Part shown: piece after piece, positions 29,237 to 40,270 of the stretch
Numbering within the stretch: the first letter of the stretch is position 1
Layout of the letters: each line of letters opens with the position of its first letter
NCBI GenBank assembly: GCA_029204225.1
Contig: CM055095.1
Span: 51,282,841-51,346,840, forward strand
Direction of reading: 5' to 3'
Length of the DNA stretch: 64,000 nt
Source of the DNA: Diphasiastrum complanatum
Taxonomy: Eukaryota > Streptophyta > Lycopodiopsida > Lycopodiales > Lycopodiaceae
Program-made: the position numbers and the translations under genes
The notes under the pieces: generated by a model
The model's input: the letters and a program-made list of their open reading frames with translations, nothing else
Database searches by the model: none
What the model was told of the DNA's origin: nothing

Positions 29237-30068
29237 TGTGAAAAATGCAAAAATAAGCTTGGTAGAGGCCAAAAATCTTGTATATAGATAAACACACATG
29301 TGTGGAGCCTGTTTCCACATGTGAAAATAGTGTACTTGTCATGTACCATAATCATATAGGTTGTACATATGATTTAATTCAAGTTCTAGTGGCTAAAAAG
29401 GCCAAAAACTAGTTTTCTAGATATATGACACATGGCATCAATCTATTGATTGCATGAGCCAAATATTTTGGTTAGGTGTCATATCCCATGTGTAGAGGAC
29501 AGCTCACACGTGTGGAATAAGCTGAAGTAGGCGAATTTTGAATTCTAGAAGATTTCCAAGTATATCTCGATATAGAAGGAAAATGGACCGAAAGTGCTCA
29601 AAATAGAAGGTTTTGTCCAAGTGTCAGTTTTGCATGATGAATCATCATATGACAAAGCACCTTCACACATGTGGAATCAGAGGGATGATCAGTACCACGA
29701 GCTCCCACTTATTGTATATATAGAGCCACATTTGGCCATAATCATTGTGAGACACCAATCTTGGTTTTGGAAGCAATTTTGAGTGATTCTCTCCATTTGT
29801 CTACATTTGTTTTGATTGTTTTGAGGTTCTATCAATGTGTACTTGATTTTCAAGTTGGAGTCCGTACTCAGAAAGTGTTTCACACGTGTGAAACCAGAAA
29901 GTACACTTACCTTCAATTAATGATTGTTCTTGTTAGGATTTTGTGTCTAGAATTGATCTAGATTGATCTTAATCTGAAGTAGATTGATAGATCAAGTAAT
30001 CTGACAACCAATCCCTCTTGAGGATCAGATTAGGATCCACTCTTGGTCCTTTTTGTACTTTTTGCACA
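29237..30068 (+). repeat. 5' LTR of the nested element
   Basis: Contains a TATATATAG TATA-like box (29715-29723) and ends GCACA at the PBS. Nearly identical to 33178-34010. Confidence 0.95.
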
Positions 30069-30080
30069 TGGTATCAGAGC
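30069..30080 (+). other. Primer-binding site of the nested element
   Basis: TGGTATCAGAGC, the perfect copia PBS for initiator-Met tRNA, abuts the LTR. Confidence 0.92.
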
Positions 30081-31660
30081 CTAGTACAAGAGGTTTTGTT
30101 GAAATTGATAGGGTTAATCCAAATCAAAGCCAAAATTAGCAGTTTTTTGGAAACTAGTCAAATTTTGGGTAGCGAGTTGGATTTGATATATATTCTCAAA
30201 ATTTTTGGACCAGAACTTGTTGTGGGCTGTAGGAACCCTTTTCACACGTGTGAGGCCGTACAGCTCCGGTTTTGGCTGAGAAAATTCAAAAAAATTTACA
30301 ATTTGACTCACACACCCAATTTGAGAGATTTTTAGTGCAAAATCAAGCATTTTCTATAGAGAATCTAATCCCTTGATTACTTCTTGGATTAGATCAGCCA
30401 AAAAATTAAAATTAAAGCTTGAATTAGGAGCATTAAATGATTTTCTCTGATTTTTTGAGTGCATGTTGAAGTTGAGAGAGATTTTGCTAAAAATCATAGA
30501 TTAAGGAGTGATATGCAAGGTGAGAGGTTGAAATCCATTGTACCATCACTCTAGATTTGTTCAAGAGTGATAGGGTCAAGTTTAAAAGCATCAATTTGCT
30601 AGAAAACATCCTTGGATCTGTCCTCCAAGTGAAACCTTTGAGAGTTTCTAGTGCATATAGAGCATCTATGCAAATCTTTTGTAGAATTTGACATAGATTG
30701 GCTTAAATTGAGAGTTCTAGAAAAGAGATTGAGATCCAAGTCACATTGTTCAACCCTACTCAATTTGCTTGAGTGATTGTAAGGTTTGAAAAGAGTCATT
30801 AAGGTGTCTATGACAAATGTGTAGAGAGAGATCCAATTTTCTAAGAGTTCCTTCCTTTGTAGAGGGCAAGATCTAGAAGCTCATTTTGTGTTGTTATTGG
30901 TGGAGAGTTTGTCTTCTCCTAAGTGATCAAATCTTTCTAAGTGGCATTAGCTCTTTGAAGCACAATATCTTAGTGAGAAAAATCACAACGTTTGATTTTG
31001 AATTTCATTCCAAGCCTTAAAAGGTAGAGTAATTGGTGGAATCCAATAGGAGTGATTGAATTCAATTTATTGAGCAAAAATTGACATAGTATGTATGAAA
31101 CTCAAATTAGTTCTATTCAACTTTCTTTGTGAGAGTGTGAGGGTCAATTTGTAATCCCATTTAATGTCTAGAATGAGGAGTCCATATTTGAGTATTCATG
31201 TATGGTTGAGATCTTTGTGAATCTCTAGTTGTCTAATTTTTAAGCTTTGTGAAAAATTGGTGGTATAGTTTGTTTTCATCAAATCAAATTCATTCTAAAT
31301 CTCAAGAGTGAGATTATTTGGGTCAAGAGTGAGTCCAAAAGAAGTGATTAAGTTTGATTTTCATGTGTTTGAAACAAAACCCATCTTTTGTTCAAGAATC
31401 TCAAGTGTTGAGAGAACTAGTCAAGTGAAAAGGAAAATCTAGGTGTCAAATCTTTTCATATCCATTTCAACTTTCAAAAGAAAGAGTCATTGGTATTTGA
31501 TGAGTCCAATAGGATATTGGATCTGATTTCTTCTATGATTTGATTCAAAGATTGTGTGCTTTTGTCTTAGTGATCAAAGCAAAGTTTCCAAGTGACTAGT
31601 CATTACTGTGAAGATTGATTCGTAGGTTTGTGAGGTAGATCTTTTGTAGATCCTTCTAGA
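30081..31660 (+). other. Long leader of the nested element
   Basis: About 1.6 kb without a supported frame on either strand, between PBS and the only ORF. The length is unusual; no gag is seen here. Confidence 0.6.
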
Positions 31661-33040
31661 TTGTTGAAGATGTTCAAATCTAGTCTCTTGAAAGTCACAA
31701 ATTACATTTGTAGAATCATATCACAAGTTTTTATTCACATGGCATCAATAGGTGGCATCCTATTGAAGGAAAGAAAGGATCCTGAGTGCAACCTTTGTGG
31801 CAAGGGAGGATATTTTTTCTCAAGATGCTACAAAAAGAAGACTAATCCATCCAAGGAGAACCAAAGCAAGGGGGCCGAGGTGAAGGATGGAGCGTCAAGT
31901 TCAAAATGCAAATACAAGAAGGACAAGTCCAAGGAAAGGTGTTTCCTTTGTGGAAAGGTGAATGAGGCTTGGAGTCTCACAAGGACTTGCAAGATTTGTC
32001 TTCAACAGTCCATCACAACACATGTTGAATCTTTTGGAATTTTTCATTTGGAAGTGCATTGTTTGGTGCAAGATGCAAAGATAGATGTCACTTTCATGAA
32101 AGTAACTGGGATTTATTTTATGTCCTTGGAAAGTATTTTGCTTGTAACTTTGGACAAGTTCAAACTTATTGTTATTATCCAAGAGAAATCAATCAAGAAT
32201 AAGGAGCAATCACAAAATGAAAATAGTTTCATTTATGCTCTCATGTCAACTTATGAAGAACCATTTTGCTTTGAAGAGTTTTTTGTATCTCAAAGGTGGA
32301 TTAAGGCAATACTTGTTGAGTGTGATGCCTTAAAAGATAGCAAAATATGTTTTCCTTGTAAGCTTACATTAGTTATGAAGTCAAGGAAATGGAAATATCT
32401 TCATAATGTAGGATCTTTTGGTTTCAATAAGATCATGAATGATGTGTTCATTCATAAAGATGAAAACTGTATGTTTTCAATCCTGAAGGCAAGTTGTAAA
32501 CTTCTTATGAGAATAAGTGAAGCATCCAAAGTGGACACTTATATCCATAAGCAAGTAGTTAGCCTTATTGAGATGGAGATACCTTTTGATTTCAATATTG
32601 GAAAAATCATGCCAAGTTGTGGTGATTTTTGGACTTATGTTTCTAGCATAAGTAATCTTGATAATCATAGGAAGTGCATATTGAATGGTCATACTTGTTG
32701 TGATCATTATGAGACATGGAGGTCTTGGATTTCCATCAAGAAGGAGCATCATGAAGAGGATCTTAAGGAGTCATCTCAAGGTTCAAGTGTGCCAAGGATT
32801 GAGGAGGAGAGACCTTCTCAAGTTGTGATTCCAAAAAGAAACTCAAGAAACATGGTTGAACCCATGTGGCTCACATTTCAAGGGCAAGAGGAGCATATCT
32901 CATGTGAAGGAGCAAGCCTCAAGGTCAAGCATCTACATGAAAATGGGAAGGAATCAATTTTGGAGGTGCTAGGATGGTGCAAAGCTCTCAAGCTCATCAA
33001 AGATGTCAACAACAAAGAAGCACTATCATGGATATGGTGA
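31661..33040 (+). CDS. Uncharacterised ORF (459 codons) of the nested element, with degenerate zinc knuckles
   Basis: The longest frame in the element and uninterrupted. Near residue 42 it has 'CNLCGKGGYFFSRC', which fits the gag zinc knuckle CX2CX4HX4C except that Tyr replaces His. About 50 residues on, 'CFLCGKVNEAWSLTRTC' looks like a second, damaged knuckle. A basic Lys-rich stretch separates them. The rest has no family I recognise; it contains 'EASKVDT', shared with the short copia element at 3715-7159. The C-terminal part is rich in Glu and Lys. It may be a gag remnant fused to captured or decayed pol sequence. The first Met is at 31661; a later Met (31742) begins the knuckle-bearing part. 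Translation and function are unproven. Confidence 0.55.
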   Translation: MLKMFKSSLLKVTNYICRIISQVFIHMASIGGILLKERKDPECNLCGKGGYFFSRCYKKKTNPSKENQSKGAEVKDGASSSKCKYKKDKSKERCFLCGKVNEAWSLTRTCKICLQQSITTHVESFGIFHLEVHCLVQDAKIDVTFMKVTGIYFMSLESILLVTLDKFKLIVIIQEKSIKNKEQSQNENSFIYALMSTYEEPFCFEEFFVSQRWIKAILVECDALKDSKICFPCKLTLVMKSRKWKYLHNVGSFGFNKIMNDVFIHKDENCMFSILKASCKLLMRISEASKVDTYIHKQVVSLIEMEIPFDFNIGKIMPSCGDFWTYVSSISNLDNHRKCILNGHTCCDHYETWRSWISIKKEHHEEDLKESSQGSSVPRIEEERPSQVVIPKRNSRNMVEPMWLTFQGQEEHISCEGASLKVKHLHENGKESILEVLGWCKALKLIKDVNNKEALSWIW

Positions 33041-33177
33041 TTTTAGATCAACATCAAGCTCATTGGCTGATCTTCACACCTTTTGAACCAGAAAAGACCA
33101 ATTCAGCCCATGGAGTGAAGTTCAAGATCATCATGTTTTCCATCAAGCTAGATTTACCAAGCTAGATTTTTGAGGAG

Positions 33178-34010
33178 TGTGAAAAATGCAAAAATAAGCT
33201 TGGTAGAGGCCAAAAATCTTGTATATAGATAAACACACATGTGTGGAGCCTGTTCCCACATGTAAAAATAGTGTACTTGTCATGTACCATAATCATATAG
33301 ATTGTACATATGATTTAATTCAAGTTCTAGTGGCTAAAAAGGCCAAAAACTAGTTTTCTAGATATATGACACATGGCATCAATCTATTGATTGCATGAGC
33401 CAAATATTTTGGTTAGGTGTCATATCCCATGTGTAGAGGACATCTCACACGTGTGGAATAAGCTAAAGTAGGCGAATTTTGAATTCTAGAAGATTTCCAA
33501 GTAGATCTCCATATAGAAGGAAAATGGACCAAAAGTGCTCAAAATAGAAGGTTTTGTCCAAGTGTCAGTTTGCATGATGAATCATCATATGACAAAGCAC
33601 CTTCACACATGTGGGATCAGAGGGATGATCAGTACCACAAGCTCCCACTTATTGTATATATAGAGCCACATTTGGCCATAATCATTGTGAGACACCAATC
33701 TTGGTTTTGGAAGCAATTTTGAGTGATTCTCTCCATTTGTCTACATTTGTTTTGATTGTTTTGAGGTTCTATCAATGTGTACTTGATTTTCAGGTTGGAG
33801 TCCGTACTCAGACAATGTTTCACACGTGTGAAACCAGAAAGTACACTTACCTTCAATTAATGATTGTTCTTGTTAGGATTTTGTGTTTAGAATTGATCTA
33901 GATTGATCTTAATCTGAAGTAGATTTTGATAGATCAAGTAATCTGACAACCAATCCCTCTTGAGGATCAGATTAGGATCCACTCTTGGTCCTTTTTGTAC
34001 TTTTTGCACA
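33178..34010 (+). repeat. 3' LTR of the nested element
   Basis: 833 bp, nearly identical to 29237-30068, and followed by the TGAAA duplication. The purine-rich TTGAGGAG just before it is a weak polypurine tract. Confidence 0.95.
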
Positions 34011-34103
34011 TGAAAAACTCGAGCCTTCTATTTTTTGGTTTTTGTAAAGCTTTCAGGATGCTCATTAATAAATGGATTTGAGGCTGAGCATCGAATTCTA
34101 ACA
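34011..34103 (-). repeat. Detached end of the split older LTR
   Basis: After the TGAAA duplication the sequence 'AACTCGAGCCTTCTATTTTT' to 'CGAATTCTAACA' matches the right end of the LTR at 27413-28202 (about 28109-28202), completing the copy that breaks at 29236. Confidence 0.9.
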
Positions 34104-34183
34104 AATTTGTTGTGGCAGCCCAAACTTTGAAGGCTCAAACCTTTGTTGAGGGCTAAAGTAACATGCGTATATGAATTTGGTGC

Positions 34184-34445
34184 TTTACTATGCATGACTA
34201 GTGCGTTACTATGCATGACTAGTGCGTTACTATGCATGACTCATCTTTATTATGCATCAATGGATAGATTCCATTTCGAAAAGCAAAATCAAAAGAAAAG
34301 GTATATACATGCAAATGTGGTGTTTATGCGCTTCAGATCTTATGCATGACTCGTGCTTATTATGCATGAATGGATAGATTTCATTCCAAAAAGCAAAAGA
34401 AAAAGATAACAGATATGTGAATGTCGTGTTTATGCGCTTCAAATC
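34184..34445 (+). repeat. Short tandem repeats around ATGCATGACT
   Basis: TTACTATGCATGACTAGTGCG is present about three times at 34184-34243. Then a unit of about 105 bp (from TTATTATGCAT and AATGGATAGATT to GTGTTTATGCGCTTC) occurs at about 34236-34340 and 34344-34445 with about 85% identity. Confidence 0.85.
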
Positions 34446-37019
34446 TTTGAACGACTATTTCAAGTTTTTGACTGAGCAAAGAGTCTCATCAAGCCTATCA
34501 ATCCAGTTGAGTTAAGAGAAAGCAATAACGATCTTCTTGTTGCTGCACATGTACATCTGCATCACTAGAGGCATCTACCACATTATTTTATTTGCACATA
34601 CATTCAAATCCTATAGGACATACTTTGGGATGTTGTTCTACAAACAACTCAATTTTGTTTGATGAAGTCTATCCCGTTGGACTTCTTATTTTGAAGCTTC
34701 TAAGATTGCAGGCAACAAATTCACAATTCTTCGCTGGTAAGCTTCTTTCTATATCTTTTTTTTTTTTGTGATTAATATGCTCCCGGGTCTTCATGTTGTC
34801 ATGTGCTATATAGCTTGAAGAGCTTTTCCTTCGAGCCATTGATCCCTTGTAAAGTGGTTTCTCTCAAGAATACATTGTGAATGCTTTACATGGTATTGTG
34901 TAAGAATCTATGCAAGTTATTTTTCCACAAAGCTTGTTCCTAAAGGCACTTCATTACTTTCACCTCTTCCAACGAGACTCATGCCTAGTATCTCAAATAG
35001 TCTTTTTGTTAAATTCATGAGAAGACTTTACGTGTGCTAATGAAAGCTGAGATCGTAGTAGACTGGTATTTTCTATCTTGAGGCCCTTCTAAAGCTAGCG
35101 TCTTCTAGCTTCAATTCTCTCCTTCTTACTCTCCAACCGTACTTATTTCAAGTCATATACGGTTACTGACATATATCCCAGTAGGTTTTTTTTTTCACTC
35201 GATCGTGTTTGGAGTTTAACTTTTAACGTCTATAATTCTAATGTTTGCTTGGGTGAACGACAGCTCATTAATGAATGGATGTGGAACAACAATGGTGGCT
35301 TTGATCATTGATCGTTGCACAACATGTCTTCTACGATGCAAAAAGTCCATTCCTACTTTGCTAAGGTTCTTGTTTTGATCCTGCGTGTTGGACGAAGTAT
35401 GAACCAAAAGTGCTATCACTGCACCAAAACTTTAGTGGTCTTGAAAAATCATGTTGCAAGCTTTTAGTGCTCACCAAACCAAAAAAATAGGTCCTTAATG
35501 GAAATTGCTAGTGCTGGTGTAACCTTATTACCAATCTTGAACAAATGAAACTCCTACTACTTTGTTTATGCAGCATGGAATTCTCAAAACTATGCAATAT
35601 GTTGACACTAGCTACAGAATAAAAGTTTTGGTATGGCGCAAGGAAAACTTTTACCAGGCCTGGCCTTTCCTTTGAAAGCCATTGGCCTTGGAGCCAGTCA
35701 TGTTTTATCTAAATAAAGCTTCGTATATGTTCATGCCACAATAGTTGTTAAGTTCAGATTTGAATGTCTTATTAGAACTCTTACTCATAGACTTTTGCTT
35801 GTTGATTAGTGCAATTGCTTGAAAATATTTAAGAACATCATATTATATGACTTTTGATTCTATGTGTGCAGATTTTGCATTGTAGATAGGAAAATCAATT
35901 GAATCTAGAAAGGCCTACTTTGACATCCAAAGTTTACATTCTAGAAGTTTGAATAAGTTTAATATCTTGTTTATCATTCGTGAATGCAAATTGCCTGTAT
36001 TGAAATTAAGAGCTATAGTTTTATTACTGTCTATGCACTAGAAATGCTTTGATTTGTTATGTGATCACAGAGTCTAAAAGATATTCTACTTGAAAATAAT
36101 CATGGTATGTGTTGTACATCATATATACACAAAGGTATATAGTAGATTGTTATGATGAAAAAAATATGCATTTATAGCCTAGATGCAAACAACTGCAATG
36201 TTGTAGTCTTGAGAAGAAATGAGGTATCGAGCAATGCTGAGGCACTCTACTTAGCTCATTGTATGGTTTGAATGGTATAATAACACTTGATTTTGCTAAT
36301 CCCATCAAAATTAGTCCTGGTTGACATAGATCTTTGGTACCACTCTAAAGAGTACCTATGCACACCAACTTCTTAATAACATACCAAATCAAACACTTTT
36401 TTTCAGGTCATCATCAAGCAAACCTTGATGTCACAAAGAGTCGTAAACTCATTATATACTAATTGCATGAGCAAATACAAGAATCTACTTCAATTATATA
36501 GATGAATTAATGAGTTTTTAAATCTTGGGATTTTTGAATCCATTAAAGCTAAGCCTTATCGCTCACATTCCTTCTAGCACATTAAGTTGTCCTCACTGAA
36601 AATTTTCTTAATTAGAAAGCAAAATATTAGCATAATCTAGGATAGAGCCTTCTTCCATCCATTCTAGGGTAATTCTTGAATTTCAATAAATAAGAGTAAT
36701 TTTCTTTTCTTTTCTACCCAATCTTTACTTGTGCATGAGAATGTGCTCAAGTTGTAGATTTTCTTCTTCCCCAATTATTGTAGGAGGTTCTTTTATTGTG
36801 AAGGTCCAACAACTTCTCCACTAAGCTCACATGGAACATATTCTTGATTTTCCAAGTTGGATTTTGCAAGTGACATCATTGATGACTTTTGTAACTTAAA
36901 AACATCCACAAGAAGCCAACTTAAGATATATTTTTACCTTGTCTTTCTTCTTTCTTCTTTCTTCTTTCTTAGCCATTTCTTGTCAAACTTCAAAAGAACA
37001 TAGATTTGCATGTTTTCTT
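34446..37019. other. Gene-free AT-rich stretch
   Basis: No supported gene, LTR or RNA. A small TTTCTTC repeat occurs at about 36945-36972. The last few hundred bases could be the 3' part of the gypsy fragment to the right, but no motif shows it. Confidence 0.45.
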
Positions 37020-37263
37020 TGTTTTACATGAGCTCTAAGGATAGAAAGCTTGATATTTTCATAACATTTTAAAAAACATGAACAAATCCTTTGGAAGAAT
37101 TTTTTTGTCTAGGCAAAAGCATTGGAAATGATAAAGGCTTTCCTTACACTATCTCAAATGGAGCTTTTCCAATGGAGGCAATTATAATACTGTTGTGATC
37201 AAATTTGGCAATAGGTAGATAGTGTTTCTAGATATGCTTGTTGTTAGCCACATAGTTTCTTGG
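37020..37263 (-). pseudogene. pol: Gypsy integrase C-terminal fragment (left piece of split gene)
   Basis: On the minus strand from 37263 the frame reads 'NYVANNKHI', 'HYLPIAKFDHNS' and 'ASIGKAPFEIV', then a stop and 'GKPLSF'. This is the region after the catalytic Glu of gypsy integrase ('PFEVVYG' motif). Its upstream half is at 41215-42000, on the far side of the copia insertion. Stops show decay. Confidence 0.8.
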
Positions 37264-37800
37264 TGATGGGGCAAGGGAGTGCGAAGAATGTGAACGAAGA
37301 AGAGAGCAGGAATATTGCGGAATAGCTCTCCCGTTACACTCAACTGCTAGATGCAAAAACAGTCTAATACAAAGCTTATGCTAAGTATAATCACAGCTTT
37401 AAGTGTTCTAGTTGCCCAATAGGATTTTAAAAATTAGTTCATACTCACAAAAACGAGAGTACAATCCACCGAAGAGATTAGAAATGGTTTTTGTGTGTGT
37501 CATATTACTAAAAAGCAGATTCAATATGAAGTTTAGTTCTAAAATAGATTGAAATAGCAGTGTGATAGCGCAAGTTCCTCAGGCGTCAAAGACAGCCATT
37601 ACCTGATTAGAAACTGAGGAGTTGTAGACGTCTGTGTTCTTATTAGAGTGAGTGAACAAATGTTATCAAACAGCAATAAAGTGCATTCAATCACAACAAG
37701 CATTCATCTACATTATACATAGATAGGAAAGCATCCTGCTATTATATTACACTGAAGCACAATAAAATAGCCGCTTACAACAAAAAATGGTGGCATAACT
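37264..37800 (-). repeat. Left LTR copy (3' LTR, truncated)
   Basis: Aligns with 40271 to about 40810 (TTGCGGAA.AGCTCTCCCGTTA, CACTCAACTGCTAGATGC). It stops where integrase sequence begins (about 37800), so the U3 part and the PPT are lost. Confidence 0.88.
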
Positions 37801-38738
37801 GCCACAGTAGCTTCTGCCCAGAACTTTACAGGTAGGTGTGCTTGATGTAGCATGGATCTGGCTGAGTTGAGAAGAGTTCAATTCTTCCTTTCTATAGTCC
37901 TGTTTTGTTGAGGTGAATAGGAAGTGGTGAATTGTCTTCTAATGCCATGTTCAGCCATGTAGTCGGACATCTCATTAGAGAGGTATTCGCCGCCACCATC
38001 AGTTCGGAGTGCCTTCACTTTTGTAGACATTTGTGTCTCAGCCATGGCCTTGAATCTCTTGAAGCATTCAAAGTCTTCAGATTTGTGCTTAATGAACATG
38101 ACTGTATACCATCTAGAATAATCATCTATGAAAGTGATAAAATAGATTGCATCTCCTAAGGATGGAGTTGGCATTGGACCACAAAGATGGCTATGTACAA
38201 GATCCAATACATGCTTTGTTTTGATGGAATGTGATTTGGGAAACTTGCTTCTAGAGTGTATGCCATAGATGCATGATTCACAAAAGAAAGATTTCCTATC
38301 TAATGAAGAAGGGAAATACAATCCATCAACTAAGTTATTATAACGCATATAGAAAAGTGATCTTGTATTCACGTGTCCAAATCGACTATGCCACAAGAAT
38401 TTTACATTTTCATTAGAGATACTAGCTAAAGCAATTGAATTAGAGAGTACATAAAGATTTTTGACTCTAGTGCATGTAGTCAGAGTAGTATCTTCTTCAA
38501 ATATTATACACTGCTCAGATGAGAAAGTAGCAGTGTAGCTCTCATCAGTTATCTTAGAGACTGATAATAGGTTATTTGATAGTTGAGGAATGTGATGCTG
38601 GGAACACAAATAGATAGATTGTTGTTGAATGTGATCTTGATTGTCCCTTTGCCTTCCACGCATATTGTTATGTCCATGACCAGTACATAGGATACAGTAT
38701 ACTCCTAGTCTTGGATACACTGTACTCCAGTGAAGCAA
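37800..38738 (-). pseudogene. pol: Copia integrase, catalytic Asp lost
   Basis: From the right: end of protease ('NNLLSVSKI'), pre-integrase 'FLWHSRFGHVNTRSLFYM' and 'CESCIYGIHSRSKF', core 'VLDLVHSHLCGPMPT' where the first catalytic Asp is His, 'VKALRTDGGGEYLSNE' (second Asp) and 'QQNRTIERKN' (Glu). After a frameshift near 37880 it continues 'ARSMLHQAHLPVKFWAEATV' and ends abruptly at the left LTR. Asp to His alone would abolish strand transfer. Confidence 0.85.
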
Positions 38739-39180
38739 GCTGTTAGTTATGCCACGTCATACTGGACATGACCTGGAAGTAACTAATATCCTTGTGAGGC
38801 CCAGAACACACTAAATGGAGTTTAGACAAGGTATGAGACAGTGTACGCAATGCGTAGAGTTATCAATAGCAATTCAATAAATAGTTGGTCCATGCTTAGG
38901 ACTCTATTCTAGGTGAATCTATGTATAGGGAACTTAGGGCTATCCATGGCTCAGTGCCCAGGATGCTTTTGGCTCTATATATTGGGTCCAAACTCGCCCT
39001 ACTCCTCGTCATGGTTTTGGATTCATTGCGAGACTCTCACTCTATATTCATGCTTCCTGTTCCTTGGCTTGGGAGTGAGGCTTCTAGAGTTGATTGGATG
39101 CTTCTACTTGGTTGGGTGGTTTCTCCAAAGTGTGTTATCATTGTGTTTGTGATTTGTAAGCAGGATCTAAGGATCTTCCC
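38739..39180. other. Non-copia insert of about 0.45 kb between protease and integrase
   Basis: Copia coding sequence stops at about 39190 and resumes near 38690. The stretch between has no coding homology. It holds a TATATATT box near 38975 and may be a small insertion or solo LTR, but I could not fix ends or a target duplication. Confidence 0.5.
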
Positions 39181-39753
39181 TTATATGTATGGTGCTTGAA
39201 TCTCCGAGTAGATGAATTGATCTCGGTTGTAAGCTGCATACTCGGTAAACCACCACTTGCGAGAGGTCATGTGTTGGGTAGTGCCGCTGTTCAGGTACCA
39301 GCTATCACAGTCTTTGTTGTTGTTGTTGTAAGCCATCAACAAATGTGTATCTTGCTCCTTGAATTCCACAATGTTGGAGGAGTCTGGATGTTGTTGTTGT
39401 TGCTTCTTTGCCTCATTGTAGATCCGGATACGACACTCCTTGATGTCGCGATTGGCTCTCTTGTAATATCTACAAAAAAGATTCTTTCGTGATCTACTAT
39501 TCTCACCTTGAGTACGAGACTTTTGTTGTTGCTGATGCACTTGATTCTTGACCTTGGAGTAGTCTTTCTTCTTGGTGTATAGAGCCATGGATTTGTCTTT
39601 AATAGATAGGCTGCTAGTCTTTCTTCGCATTTCTTCTTGAAGTAAGTGACCAATCACCTTTTGAAGAGTGAGGTTGGGTTGTGTGGAGATCATCACCACA
39701 AAGTGCTCATACGACTTTGGAAGAGAAGAAAGCAAGGTCATGACCATCATCAT
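39181..39753 (-). pseudogene. gag: Copia gag C-terminus and protease, inactive
   Basis: Starts with the end of the gag domain ('LLSSLPKSYEHFVVMI'), then a basic, Gln-rich stretch and a ruined zinc knuckle ('CRYYKRANRDIKEC', second Cys and His lost). The protease motif reads 'WYLNSGTTQHMT'; the catalytic Asp of the usual D-S-G is Asn. Frame then reaches a stop at the insert. Confidence 0.85.
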
Positions 39754-39768
39754 TTTGAATGGAACATC

Positions 39769-40202
39769 CTACACCTGATAATGATCCAATAAAGACTTGA
39801 AGCTGTTGATGTGAGAAGTGATGGCAGTAGAATCAGACATGCTAAGAATAAAGAACTTCTTTCTCAGATGTAATCTAGTGATTACATCATGAGTCTCATA
39901 GAGATTTGATAACAAATCCAATGCATCCTTAGAGGTTTTGCATGTGGTAACATGGGATATTTGGGAGTCAGCCAGATTGAGTGTGATGCATGCTAAGGCC
40001 TTCTGATCTTTGATCTTCCATGCCTTCGCTTGATCACCATTTTTTGGTTTCAAGTTAGCACCTTCTACTACATCCCAAAGATCTCTATCTATCAACATCA
40101 TCCGAAGTTTTAACTTCCAAATGTAGAAGTAGAACCATTAAACTTGTCAATGATTCTAGCTTCGCTAGATGATGAAGACGAAGAGCTACCTATCTGAGAC
40201 AT
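39769..40202 (-). pseudogene. gag: Copia gag N-terminal part
   Basis: Start codon complement at 40200-40202 opens 'MSQIGSSSSSSSEARIIDKF'; a frameshift near 40130 moves to the main frame 'MMLIDRDLWDVVEG', 'LNLADSQISHV' and 'TRLHLRKKFFIL'. It is UBN2-type copia gag. A stop separates it from the following gag/protease piece. It lies 54 bp from the PBS, the normal place. Confidence 0.85.
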
Positions 40203-40255
40203 ACTAACAATAATACAAATAGAACACACTTAATCTCTCAGTTTATATGAGCTAT

Positions 40256-40267
40256 GCTCTGATACCA
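40256..40267 (-). other. Primer-binding site, minus strand
   Basis: GCTCTGATACCA, the exact complement of the Met-tRNA PBS, three bases from the right LTR. Confidence 0.9.
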
Positions 40268-40270
40268 ATC

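Larger units (their letters stand above)
29237..34010 (+). mobile_element. Young non-autonomous LTR retrotransposon nested in the older LTR
   Basis: LTRs of 832 bp (29237-30068) and 833 bp (33178-34010) begin TGTGAAAAATGC and end TTTTTGCACA; by eye they differ at about 16 positions. TGAAA precedes the element (29232-29236) and follows it (34011-34015), a perfect 5-bp target duplication. A perfect Met-tRNA PBS follows the left LTR. The 3.1-kb interior has no integrase, RT or RNase H and only one sizeable frame (31661-33040). It depends on a partner for movement. Confidence 0.93.
27401..34103 (-). mobile_element. Decayed minus-strand copia element, interrupted by a younger insertion
   Basis: Two related LTR copies lie at 27413-28202 and at 28525-29236 plus 34016-34103. 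The right copy is split by the element at 29237-34010. Between the copies only 0.3 kb of copia pol remains (about 28212-28520). On the minus strand a purine tract (AAGGGGGAG) precedes the left LTR as its PPT, and a Met-tRNA PBS lies on the other side of the same LTR. Confidence 0.8.

Noticed and set aside
34184-34260. CRISPR-like regular repeats
   Set aside because: Repeats are directly joined with no unique spacers, in a plant genome context; simple tandem repeat.
38913-39199. Two overlapping plus-strand frames of 79 and 92 codons
   Set aside because: In the non-coding insert of the minus-strand copia element; hydrophobic composition only, no motif or start context.
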